From Coptis chinensis (taxonomy: Eukaryota; Streptophyta; Magnoliopsida; Ranunculales; Ranunculaceae): DNA of 64,000 bases. Of this stretch, positions 53,958 to 64,000 are shown piece after piece (the stretch's first letter is position 1; each line of letters starts with the position of its first letter). A program made the position numbers and the translations under genes. The notes under the pieces are model-generated. The model was not told where the DNA came from. It saw nothing but the letters and a program-made list of their open reading frames with translations, and did no database searches. The stretch lies in NCBI GenBank assembly GCA_015680905.1, contig CM027380.1, positions 39,238,001-39,302,000 on the forward strand, written 5' to 3'.

Positions 53958-55824
53958 ATGATAGTCAGGTGGATGGTGATGTGGTTTTAATTGGTCATAA
54001 ATATCATGATGGGCTTTAGCAATCGGTTTTTTTATAGCAACATCTTGTTCCTCTTGTTGGTTAGTTTTTAGACTGGTGGGGAAAATATTAGTCTCAGATG
54101 TGGTATTGATTCAAATGGATTGGAGAGAATAGAAGGTATTTGCTATTTGCTGAGTTTGTATTGTTTAGGATTTTGATTCAAATCAATCAATCAGAGCAAA
54201 TTTAGGATTTTGTCTCTACACACGTCAAAAGGGAAGATTGCCACTTCACCAGATGGTATGCCACCAAGAATCTCACTCACGGTATTTTTGGATGAGGGGA
54301 GTGAGTAAGGTGGTTGGTCCAATAGAATTTGGTAGCTCTCTTCTCTTTTTGTTCGTGCTAAATGTTTGTCCTGATGGACATGACTAGATTGGCTCTGCTT
54401 GATTGATTTTATCTTTTTAGTTTGATCTATGTAACAAACAGTTCACACAACGTCTGTTCTAAAGTGAGGCTTAAATCTACTTTTTGTTATTTAGGGCTCG
54501 GGTTTAGCCTTAGCGATAATGTAAAGACGAGACTGAAACATAAATCACACAATCATGCATGCATGCTTAATAGCATACAAGTATCCTCTTACACTTTGTA
54601 GCGAGGAGGTTTAGAAATTACCGCCTAAGGTGTGCGTACACGGCCCTTGGGGTGAAGGCGACGTGGTGAGGTTGACGAAGTGTTTGGTGTCTTGCGTGTT
54701 AACCCACCATTCGAGCTTTTTCTTATGGTTACCAGTTTAATCTAACTAAGACCCACAAGTTGGGTCGAAATGTTGGCAAAGCTAATAAGTTACAATTGGT
54801 TGTCTTCGTGGGCCTAAAACAAATTTGCCTTCGTGGGGTTAAAACTGTGAAAGCGGTAAACACAAAAGTTTAACTACGTTTAGCTAATTAACTATTTACT
54901 AATGATTAATTAAACAAAATATATACAAGTTTGGAAAGTGTTCAACAAATATTGGAACTCCAACCCCCAAGTTGGGTTGTCATGTGCGAGCGTGGTACTA
55001 CTCTTTCTTGCCTCGCACATCCAACCGGTCCAAGTTGGTTGAATCCCCAACTCTTTGTAAGTAAACATAAACCAAAAAACTAAACTTCCAAAACTTAAAC
55101 TATTTTGTATTTAAATTACCCTAATTAATTTTTTTGTGTTTTAACTTAATTATATGATATTATCTTAATCTAATCATGCATAAAGAACAATTAATAAAAA
55201 CTAAAACCTAAACATGCTACTAAACTAATTTTAATATTTAACCTTGCTGATGGATTACTAATTCATTTCAATTAATAAACATTTTTAAATTTTTAAATTG
55301 CTTTATTAATTGAATTTTTGGTTTTGAAAACTCAAAACTTTGCAAATCTATCTACTTTTCATCTACTAACAGTTGAATTAAAAAGACTAGGGGGAATTAA
55401 AGTAGACTTACACACGAAGATTTTGAGCCAACGGAATCTTCATCTGAGAAAATTGAGGCGCGGCGTGGGTAAATGCGGTGCGGACGCGTGTCATATGCGG
55501 ACGCGTGTCATATGCGGACGCGGGTGAACGGCTCGCGGGTGCGTGTCTGACATGTGCGAGTGTGTTTCGTGTGCGGGCGCGCGTGTGACAGGCGCGGTGC
55601 AGGTTCTTTTGTCCGTTTGCGCTCATTTTGCTACAGTAAGTTCCAGTGATTCGTCTCGTGCTATTCTCGGGCTCCGTTTGCACAGAAGTGTGTTGGAAAC
55701 ATACGAAAATGAAACATCAGTAACAAAATTAAGAAAAAAAGCTAAAAAAAATTGAAATTAAAATTGAGAAGAAGGGTTCAATAAGTGTTGTTTTGCTCCA
55801 TCTTCCTCTTCCCATTTGAATTCA
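53958..55824 (-). other. E4 leader and gag relic
   Basis: No intact gene. Blocks at 54240-54340 and 54535-54665 match E0. At 55455-55610 there is a GC-rich repeat cluster with an exact duplication GCGGACGCGTGTCATAT at about 55487-55520, comparable in position to the GC-rich leader repeats of E2 and C. Confidence 0.55.
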
Positions 55825-55838
55825 TGACAGCGGCACCA
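55825..55838 (-). other. E4 primer binding site (tRNA-Asp type)
   Basis: Element strand TGGTGCCGCTGTCA, two bases from the LTR start TGATGAGG. Confidence 0.75.
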
Positions 55839-55840
55839 TT

Positions 55841-56443
55841 TGATGAGGATGGAATAGTGGTGTTGAAGGTTGTGTTGTTCATCTTAGATCCTTTTGTTTG
55901 GAGGAATAGTTTGATGGTTGAAAAATCACTTTCTAGTATTTCTAATCTTTCTTTAACTTGTTCTAAGTGATTACTAAATGTAAAACTCTTGTTTGTATAA
56001 AGGCAGAAGGATTAAACTTCGTATTTTTAAGACTTGTAGATTAAAACATGAACTAAAGATGGATTTAGTAAAGTGGACTAACTCACCAAACTACATTCAT
56101 TTGAACTTGTCAAATGAACATAGCTTGGTTTTGAATATTGAATGGAATGTGGAATCAAGAAAGATATTGAAAACTATTATGTAAAACAAGATTGAAATTT
56201 CATATGATGGAAAGAACTAAGGACTTGAAACAATGGTTTAAAAACTTGAATAACAACAATGGAAAATGCAAATAAAGCAAATAAAAGAAATTAAAAAGAC
56301 TTTTAATTAAATGACTTAAATGTAAATTAGGTTACTCTACTCCTAACAAACCAAATGGTTTGGATCCTAAAACATTGGATATATAACTAATTCTCTACAT
56401 CTCTTTGGTTTATATAGGACACCAATTACATCTTTGCCCTTCC
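55841..56443 (-). mobile_element. E4 5' LTR (B-type), interrupted
   Basis: TGATGAGGATGGAATAGTGG onwards, matching the reverse complement of 26840-27438, and stopping at GCCCTTCC where the A-type LTR F begins. Confidence 0.8.
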
Positions 56444-57974
56444 TGATAAACATAAAAAGATAAAGTTTACCTACGAAATGAACGATAAAACTCAAAACAT
56501 AAGTAAACTAAAACTTAATTACGTGCTTAAATTTATCAAAGATTGTTCTACTCTCGATCTATTGAACAGATAAGTGGAGTAGGAAGTTCGTTCCACTCCT
56601 AGTCCTTCCGCATGCTGTGTTTTCTAGTCTAATTACTCTACTCTAAGTCTAATGAGAGATTTACGAAACAATAACTAGACTACGATGCAACTACCCACAA
56701 GATGCAACTAGTCGACTATTTAAACAACTATGGGAATACTACGTCGATTCTATGATAAAGAGTTAGAAGGGGATTGATTCCACCTTATCTCAACTTAATC
56801 CACTAAAATTTAATCGTCAGATCTGAATGAACGCCCACATGGCAGAACAATGGGTTATTCCTAATCCCTAATTACACATGGCATTTCTACCAATTCATAA
56901 CTAGTATGTGAACGATTACACCCATTCTCATGGTGAACTAATCATTTCTAAAGTGGAAAGGAAATTACGACTATTCAACATTAACACGAATCAAGCCTTC
57001 ATCAAGGCTTCACAACCCCCTCTAATGGAGGTTTAGCCGAGAATCATCACGCTATCATTCCCAATCAAATTCGAACAAGACATGATATAAAGATTGCAAC
57101 TTTGCTTATTTAAACTCAAGTGGAAACTACTCATGCAAAAATCTATTCAATCTAATAAAGATAAATAATTGAATCTAAGAATTGAACTAAACAAGTAAAT
57201 GGAAAATGAAACTAGATTACCAAGAACACTATTTCATTAATCTAATGAATAATAAAACAATAATTCAAATACTAAATTAATAATCTACTTGTTCTAAAGT
57301 AATTAATTAAACATGAAACTAGATCTAAAACAATATATGAAAAACTAATTAATTAACTAATTGAAATTCTAAAACTAAGTTCTAAAACTAATTAATGGAG
57401 GCTAACTAATCAAATTTTTAATCTAGGTCTAACTATCTACCATTAACAAAGAGTCAAGCTTTTGTTTTTATACTTTCAGATCCAAAAATCGTGCATGGGC
57501 TTGGAGCCATGTTTTGGGCCAGAGAATCAGGCCCAAAACCCAATTCTTTCAATCCAAAAGGGCTCTTCAGCTGAATTTGGCTTCAACAGACTTTTCGTCC
57601 ACTTTTACTCCTCTAATTGGGTCAAGGCTTAGACCATTGGAAAGCTCTTTCCGAACCGGTCGTTTTGACATAAGGTAGGCCCAATTCCGAGGTCTGAGTC
57701 CAAAGATACGTCCTTCGGAAGTTCTGTTGACTTTGTGTGTTGTTTCTGCCCGCGTCGACTTTTCAGCTTTTGACCGGGCTTTACAAAGGCTTTGTCTTCT
57801 TGAATCTTGGTCTTTAATCATAGAACTCCTTAGCAACTTACTTTTGCTCCTTTATCTCGCTAAAGTGGCACATTTCTGCACATCATGGACTTTGAAGCCT
57901 GAAATGTATAAAAACACGTAATCAGTATTAACTCTTAATTATTACTCACATAATTAGTCTAAAAGTATGATGGT
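56444..57974 (-). mobile_element. F: A-type LTR, interrupted by D
   Basis: Starts TGATAAACATAAAAAG and follows the C-type LTR for 1531 bp up to AAAAGTATGATGGT; the last roughly 45 bp, ending TTATCA, are missing because D begins at 57975. The left edge lies inside E4's LTR. If F is a full element, the rest lies beyond the window on the far side of D. Confidence 0.75.
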
Positions 57975-59355
57975 TGATAAATGTAAAATGAATAGTTTAC
58001 CTACGAAATGAACTACGAATCCAAAACGTAAGTAAACTAAACTTGGTACTTTTACGTTTCTATTATCAAATCTTCTACCTCAATGCTTAATTGCACTAAA
58101 TGGAGTACTGAAGTTCGCTCCACTCCTAGTTCTCTAGCACGGATTGTTTTCTAAGTCTAACTAGTCAGCTCTTAAGTCAATGAGAGCTTTTACTTAAGGG
58201 TGTTATACCACGATGAAACTAAAATGAGTCTACGTTGAATTTAACTACTAATACTATGGAAATATGCTTGTTTTGAATCTAGATAAAGGATTATAGGGGA
58301 ATTGAATCCACCTCGAATCCAACTTAATAACCTAGTATAGATTCTTGTATCTCGATTCTCACGCTCTCTACGGCAAGAAATTGAAGTTCTAATCCCTAGT
58401 GTTCATGGCATTTCTAAGTACTAACTAGCATGTGAAGTCGCCCACCCATTCTCATGGCTTAAACACGACTTTCTAGAGTGGAATAGATTCTACAACCAAT
58501 TCTATACTAACCACTAAGTTTTCATCAAGGCTTCATCAACCCTCTAATGGAGGATTTAGCCTTGATTCATCAAACTAACAATTCCCATTAAATCTAAACT
58601 AAACATAATGAAAAGATTCTAACTTTATGCGATTTCACTAAACAATAATCGAAATCTAATTAATAACTATGAAATGATAACAAACAATAATGGAATTTAG
58701 ATCTATAAATCGAAATTGACAAAATAACTATTTTTATTATCTAATCAATCAAGAACAATAATTTGAGAGTTTAATCTAAAACAAGAATTGAAATGAAATT
58801 AAACTTAATTAATCTAATGAAAACTAGATCTAGAATTAAGGTTTAATGGAGGCTAACTAATCTAATTTATTTTCTAACCTAACTATCTACCATTAACAAT
58901 GAACTAAGCTTTTGTTCTTATACATTCAGATCAAAAATCGTGCATGGGCTTGGAGCCATGTTTTGGGCCGAGAATCGTGCCCAAAACCCAATTCTTTTCA
59001 AATCCAAAAAGGCCTCTTCAGCTGCAGTTGACTTCCACAGACTTTTCGTCCACTTCTGCTCCTCTGATTGGGTCAAGGCTTTGACCATTGCAAAGCTCTT
59101 TCCGAGCCGGTCGTTTTGACATAAGATAGGCCCAATTCGAGGTCTGAGTCCAAAGATACGGCTTTCGGAAGTTCTCACTGACTTTTGCTCCTCAGATCTC
59201 GCTAAAGTGGTACATTTCTGCACATAATGGACTTTGAAGCCCTCGAAATGCATAAAAACGCTGTGAATCAGTGTTAACTCTTACTTATTATTCACATAAT
59301 TGGTCTAACAAGATGATTATTAAGGGGTTAAAACTACAGTTTTGGGCTTTTATCA
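57975..59355 (-). mobile_element. D 3' LTR (A-type)
   Basis: 1381 bp, TGATAAATGT to GGGCTTTTATCA, diverged from both the E2 and C LTRs. Confidence 0.85.
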
Positions 59356-59370
59356 AACCACCCCCAAACA
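59356..59370 (-). other. D polypurine tract
   Basis: Element strand TTTGTTTGGGGGTGGTT next to the LTR. Confidence 0.85.
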
Positions 59371-61179
59371 AAGATTTTGCTTGTCCTCAAGCAAATATGA
59401 GAAATTAGAATAAGTGACCAAAAATGGAGTTCTAACTACTCTCGCTTTATTGAGCTGAAGCGATTGCATTGACCATATGCAACAAGGCCTTAAACCACTA
59501 GGAATTCCCCTAGTGGACGAAGTTATAGCCTCGTGAGAGTTTTCCGTTGAAGGTACTCACAAACTTCATCTATACTACAACGACTAAGAAAATAAAACTA
59601 TTGTTTCCTTTATTCATGCTCAACTATCTATACATCTCTAGCAATTACATAAGAATAACCAAACCAAAACCCTAAGTTAATATATGCATAATAATCAATC
59701 ATCTACAATAAACATATATACAATGAGTAGTACTATCAAATGTTTAGCAGTTTGTTTTCGAGAACCCGGAATAGCGTCCTTAAGTAGGTTCTCACAATAA
59801 TAGTCAAGAAACAACACTGATTTTTTCACTCAAGTTTTCATTACTCCGGTGTACAGTGGGCACACACTTTACCTTACAATCTCCATGACAACAAGGAAGT
59901 TGGGGTCAATCAAAACACATCCGCCACTTTTACTATCACACTAACCTATTCCTAATTGAGCTAGAGGTCTTTTATTAGGTGTTACGGGGATTAGGAGATG
60001 GTTTAAGAAGGAAGGAAATGGATATTCAAAAGGACAAGTCCGAGATAATAGAGTCTTCAGATATGTAACTTAGAGAAAACCTTGTTATTTTTTTTTTCTA
60101 CACTTTGTTTCCATCCTTAGCCATTTTTTATTTTTTTTTTTTTTCCTTGGCTTTTGACTCCTTTTTATTCTATTTTTGGAGTTTTTATTTTATTTCTATT
60201 TTTCTTTTCTTTGGATGGAAACTTCTTTTCTTTTTATTTTCTCAAGCAAGTAACAATTTTTTTGTTTACAATGTGTTTTTCTTCTTCTTCTTCTTCACTC
60301 ATTCTATTCTCGGACTTATTCTAAATTGGGTAGGTTGATTTATTTTTTTTTTTTTTTTTTTTTGTTTTTTGTAAATTGTGGTAAAGGAATTGTGGTGTAT
60401 GGAAGGCTAAAGAAAAGGCTCGTGAGTGGTGACTAGCGGAAAATAATTCATAGGTTTGAATTTCTGGCTATATCGATCCAAAGAGCGCCTAAATTCTCAC
60501 TTAGGATATGGTTTAGTGATCAAGCAAGTGGACGTGTGATTTTCTATCCGATTTTACTTCTCCCTTGTGTCATTTCTCAAATGTTTTTTCATATAAAGCT
60601 TTTAGGCTATATTCTCACAGGATTTGTAGAATAAGTACTCTAGCCTAGATTTCAGAAACTTACTGCTAACAATCATAGATACTCATGTAATATATTTATA
60701 GATAGATGCAAAGATTATTACCTACGTATTAACCTAAGTTTCTAACAATTATTCTCGATGCAACAACTATGTGAGACTTCTAGATTGTTAAAAGCATGGA
60801 GAAAGAAAACAATACCAATATTCCTAAGTGTATAGCATAACTTATTTATTTATATTTTTAAATTTTTGAAATTTTTAACTAGAAAACAAATGCATATTAT
60901 ACATATCTATATCCTAACAGATGACTTAATTACACGTGTTTCTATGCCTAAAAACAAAAGCATGCTTTGTCCTCAAAGCATTTAAATAAAGAGGGTAGGA
61001 AAATACCATGGAAACGCTGCGGAAATTATGGAACATCCGCAAAACAAGGTTAGAACATACTAATATAGGAAATACAAAACCGACGCGAACTCTATAAGAG
61101 TTCCACCCATTATGGGGTTAACAGAATGAAATTGCTTGGGACATAAGCGCACACTCAATGTAAACTAAAACTTACCTCC
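59371..61179 (-). other. D 3' non-coding region
   Basis: Collinear with E2 15016-16849 (for example the GATCCAAAGAG block at about 60475 and the CTTTGTCCTCAAAG block at 60966). Contains T-runs at about 60343-60362. No gene. Confidence 0.65.
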
Positions 61180-61780
61180 ACTCCCGGACATGCATATTAT
61201 CTACCCAATAGCATCATGGGTCTTGTATTTCAGCCGGGCATGGCAAGTCCAAGAACAATTGCTAGCAAGACCCATAAGCGGTTCCTAGCCTACGCGGTGT
61301 GATCACCTCACAAAACCAAGCACCATAAGTAGTGCTTTGGAACAAATCTTTGAAAGACTGTTCGGTATTATTATAGGAGATGTCATCTCAAAATTACGCC
61401 TGGAATAGCTATGAATGATCCGAAACTACCCGTGAGAAAACTGGAATTTTTTCGGGTCCACGGAAGTCAGCGCTGGCGCTGGCCATATAGGGCGCGTGAA
61501 CTGAAATTTTAGAATTCCGAAGTTTTTTAGCTGGTCGTTTCTAGGTCCAGTAGATGTATGGTCGCCAATTCGGCTTTAAAATGGCGCCTCGAGCAAAATT
61601 CAGAACAAAATATACAGAGCGCTGAAAGTGCGCCCCCGAGGGGATGAAAAGCGCTTCGGAGTTGCTGAAAATTGAAAAATGAGACTAAACGCGGGAGTGA
61701 AAGGTGAGTGATGGAAGTTATGTGTAAGTGTAGGTCAGGAGTGTAGAATGAATGAAGTTTATATAAAATCATGCTAGAAT
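61180..61780 (-). pseudogene. D extra ORF2 relic
   Basis: Sits where E2 has its extra ORF2 and is followed by the same GTGTAGAATGAATG block (61740; E2 18208). Only short open pieces remain, the longest 61772-61527 on the minus strand. It is much shorter than in E2 and I cannot read a protein family. Confidence 0.35.
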
Positions 61781-62470
61781 AGATAACACCACCCCCAAAC
61801 AGTTTGGGAAGGTGGGATCAACATTAACTAATCACGCACAATGAAAATAACGACATTATATTCATATTGTCATTCAAACAACATTTCACTACAAAAGTCA
61901 AAATTAACTACGGAATTTAACAACGTAACATCCTATCTACTAAAAATAATAAAAGACAACATCAAAACAACAAACAAGTAGAAATCTAGCTACTCTTCAA
62001 GGAGCGAGGTGGGGTAAGAATAGGAATTTAAGTGATCAAGAATGGAAAAACTAAACACTTATATTCCCCAAACAAATTTTTGAAAACAGGTTTGTAAAAA
62101 TTTGTTTTAAAACGGGGGTCTTTTAAAGTCAGATTCCCGAGACTTGCTAGATTACTATTTTTATAGCTTTAAACTTTTTTACTTTTTATGAATTAGGTTT
62201 AATATAAAGGAAAACAATAAGCAGTAAAGACAAAATTCACACCCAGAGAAACATGACTCAAAACCGAGAAAACATGCAAGAGTGGAAAACGTGAATTATG
62301 TGAAACGTGGACTTAGGATCCGGTACTTACAGCCACACACTCCATAGGGAGGGCCCGGTTACCTGAATGGTGCACTCAATAATATATTGAAATGAAAGGA
62401 AATGCACCAAACACAAGAATTGAGTCGTTTATAGTCAGATACTCGAGACTTTATCTAAACATATGTATGA
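61781..62470 (-). other. D intermodule region
   Basis: Holds a PPT-like tract at about 61787-61802, the remnant tract at about 62068, two GTCAGAT/GAGACTT motif copies (62115-62144, 62421-62450) and the CCGGTACTTACAGCC block (62320-62334). No gene. Confidence 0.6.
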
Positions 62471-64000
62471 ATATGTAGTTTATCATATATCAACAACCTA
62501 AAAATAGTTGTGGATCATTCCATAAATAAATATCAAAGAAAACATATCCAAACACAATCAAGCACCAAGATTTCCTCGACGCAGCCTAGTGGAATGAAAG
62601 CTAAGTCGGATAGACCTATAACATAACCGAAAGCAGGCACCTTATGTTTCATCTTTGAATGAGAGGGTGTCCTAGTGAATAAGTGTGGAAAAGTGAATGG
62701 TCAGGGAAGATATGGTGGATTGGGATAAGTTTTAAAGGGAAAGCATGGAAAAAATGAGGATGTGGGTTTAGCACAAAACTCATTCATGGTGTAGTTAGGG
62801 ACCTGCCTCAAGTCTAAAAATGAAGGTGTCTAGTGGTTTATCCTTGGGAAGTATTTGTTTAATAGGTGGATTTAAAAATCATGAAGAACAGGGAGAAACT
62901 AAAGGATCGAAAAGTGCAAACTCGAGGTTCCTTTGAAAAGGTGGAGGGTGGGGAATATTGGTGAGGGAAGGTGAATGATTCTCGCCTAGAGCTCTCAAGT
63001 CCATATCATCGAAATCTTGATATGTGCAAGACATTCCTCAATAGTTGGGTCAAAAGGATCACTGGGATAGAGATTGAAAAATTCATCTTCCGCCATAGCA
63101 TCAAAGGATGTATGGTTGTTGGCAAGGGGGACTCGCTGAAGTGGTAAAGAAGCCGGTGCAAAAAGAGTTGCAGGAATTCTTCTTCTATTTCGCCTACTAC
63201 CGTGGAGTCATTGTTAAAGTCGGAATTTCCGAAGGAAAGGAATTTGTTAATCTGTTTCTCCCGAAACATGTTTTGAAGTAATCTTGAGCTAAGCTCGATC
63301 ATGCTAACCTCTCCATTTGTAGATGAATCGTGATATCGCGGTCCTAGTTTTGAAAACATTTACCTCAACGTAAAGATGGGCAAAGGACAAGGACATCGAA
63401 CCATCGCGCAGTTTATGAGCCGCGTTGGCAGTAGCCAAGAAGGGACGCCCTAAAATGATAGGTACAGAGTCGTTAGTGACTTCGTGGTTAGGACAACGGT
63501 CGGCCGGGTAGTAAAATTTTGGACTTTAACTAGCACGTTTTTCAACCACACCCTTAGGATACTTAATAGACCGGTCAGCCTAATTGCAACGCCATTTTAG
63601 TAGGTTGCATCTCCTCTAGACCTATTTGTTTATACAAATAAAATGGGAGTAAGTTAACACTAGCCCCCGTGTCTAATAAATGCGGTCGCCGTGGTGAGAA
63701 TCTCCTAAGGTGCATCAGACAAGAGGGATCTAACTGTGGTCCTTGTACTTAACAATTCCATTATTTTTCAGATAAGCGTTGGGAATTGTTCTTAAAAAAA
63801 GGCCTTTTGGTATATTGGTCTTACGCCTAGTAGTACACAACTCCTTAAGAAACTTAGCATGGTGTGGTAGCTTTTTAATAGCTTCGAAAGGGAAGGTTTA
63901 TAGTTAGATTTTGAAAACGCTCCTAATCTCCTCATAATTTGTATCCCTAGTTAACATGGCTAATTTTGGGGAAACGGTGTTTTTCTCTATAATTAGCATA
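62471..64000 (-). pseudogene. D tail and retropepsin relic
   Basis: The minus strand has the conserved tail end at about 62500 (IYLWNDPQLF, followed by a frameshift), the basic part at about 62640, and a 117-codon open piece at 63359-63006. The protease follows: IILGR region at about 63445, QLADRS-equivalent at about 63580 and a DTGAS catalytic loop at about 63660. The upstream LPFLD/KFLKEL region is at about 63830-63900. Small indels every 50-150 bases break the frame. Confidence 0.7.

Larger units (their letters stand above)
53721..56443 (-). mobile_element. E4: decayed B-LTR element, internal part and LTR fragment
   Basis: Minus-strand element collinear with E0: charged coding relic (53721-53957), gag relic and leader (53958-55824), primer site and B LTR (55841-56443). 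Its 3' side is lost at the LINE-4 boundary and its LTR is interrupted at 56443 by LTR F. No protease, RT or integrase seen. Confidence 0.75.
57975..64000 (-). mobile_element. D: Athila-like gag-pro element, partial (continues past window)
   Basis: 3' LTR (57975-59355), polypurine tract, 3' non-coding region collinear with E2, an extra-ORF2 relic, then tail and protease on the minus strand. The gag part and 5' LTR lie outside. Extra ORF1 of E2 is absent: the sequence passes directly from the ORF2 spacer (about 61780-62030) to the PPT-like tract before the tail (about 62065). The copy has many small indels. Confidence 0.8.

Noticed and set aside
55408..55755. ORFs on both strands in the GC-rich leader of E4
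   Set aside because: Open frames arise from the GC-rich repeat composition; neither strand gives a recognisable or conserved protein.

Overview
This window looks like repeat-dense, probably heterochromatic nuclear DNA of a flowering plant, most likely a eudicot. The evidence is Athila-like Ty3/gypsy Gag and retropepsin sequences, plant-type LINEs whose ORF2 ends in zf-RVT plus RNase H, a tRNA-derived SINE, tRNA-Asp-type primer sites and strong AT bias. I found no intact host gene, rRNA gene, stand-alone tRNA gene or CRISPR array. Almost everything is a mobile element, or an element inside another element, and most coding regions are broken by stops and frameshifts.

Left third (1-27438). Two decayed minus-strand elements (called E0 and E1 here) share a diverged 'B-type' LTR at about 3366-4230. 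E1 is interrupted by a 5'-truncated LINE (4733-7712) and by a retroposed sequence with a 13-bp target duplication (8034-9328). Its gag is cut by E2 (13863-25452), an 11.6-kb minus-strand element with 'A-type' LTRs that reads Gag, retropepsin, a conserved C-terminal tail, then two extra ORFs (one open for 336 codons). Next comes the 3' end of an oppositely oriented B-LTR element (25453-27438).

Middle (27443-47230). A 5'-truncated LINE (27443-29601) is followed by a clean nest. Element BX (30658-43586, 411-bp LTRs, 5-bp TSD ACAAT) carries element C (35588-43295, about 1.64-kb LTRs, 5-bp TSD TACTC) inside its right LTR. C encodes only Gag-Pro-tail. BX has no recognisable retroviral protein but holds a 68-bp minisatellite and possible captured exons. 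A SINE with a homopolymer tail, a CT microsatellite and the 3' end of another LINE follow.

Right third (about 47250-64000). A nearly full-length but decayed plus-strand LINE (ORF1 with zinc knuckle; ORF2 with endonuclease, RT, zf-RVT and RNase H) abuts B-LTR element E4. E4's LTR is interrupted by an A-type LTR (F, 56444-57974), which is itself interrupted by element D (57975 to beyond the window).

The unifying feature is a family of Athila-like elements that encode Gag, aspartic protease and a conserved tail ending near DPQLFRLLI, but no reverse transcriptase, RNase H or integrase in any of the copies seen. They would depend on an autonomous partner for reverse transcription and integration. 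Their 3' halves are modular: extra ORFs are separated by copies of the polypurine-tract-like G-tract, and copies differ by gain or loss of whole modules.
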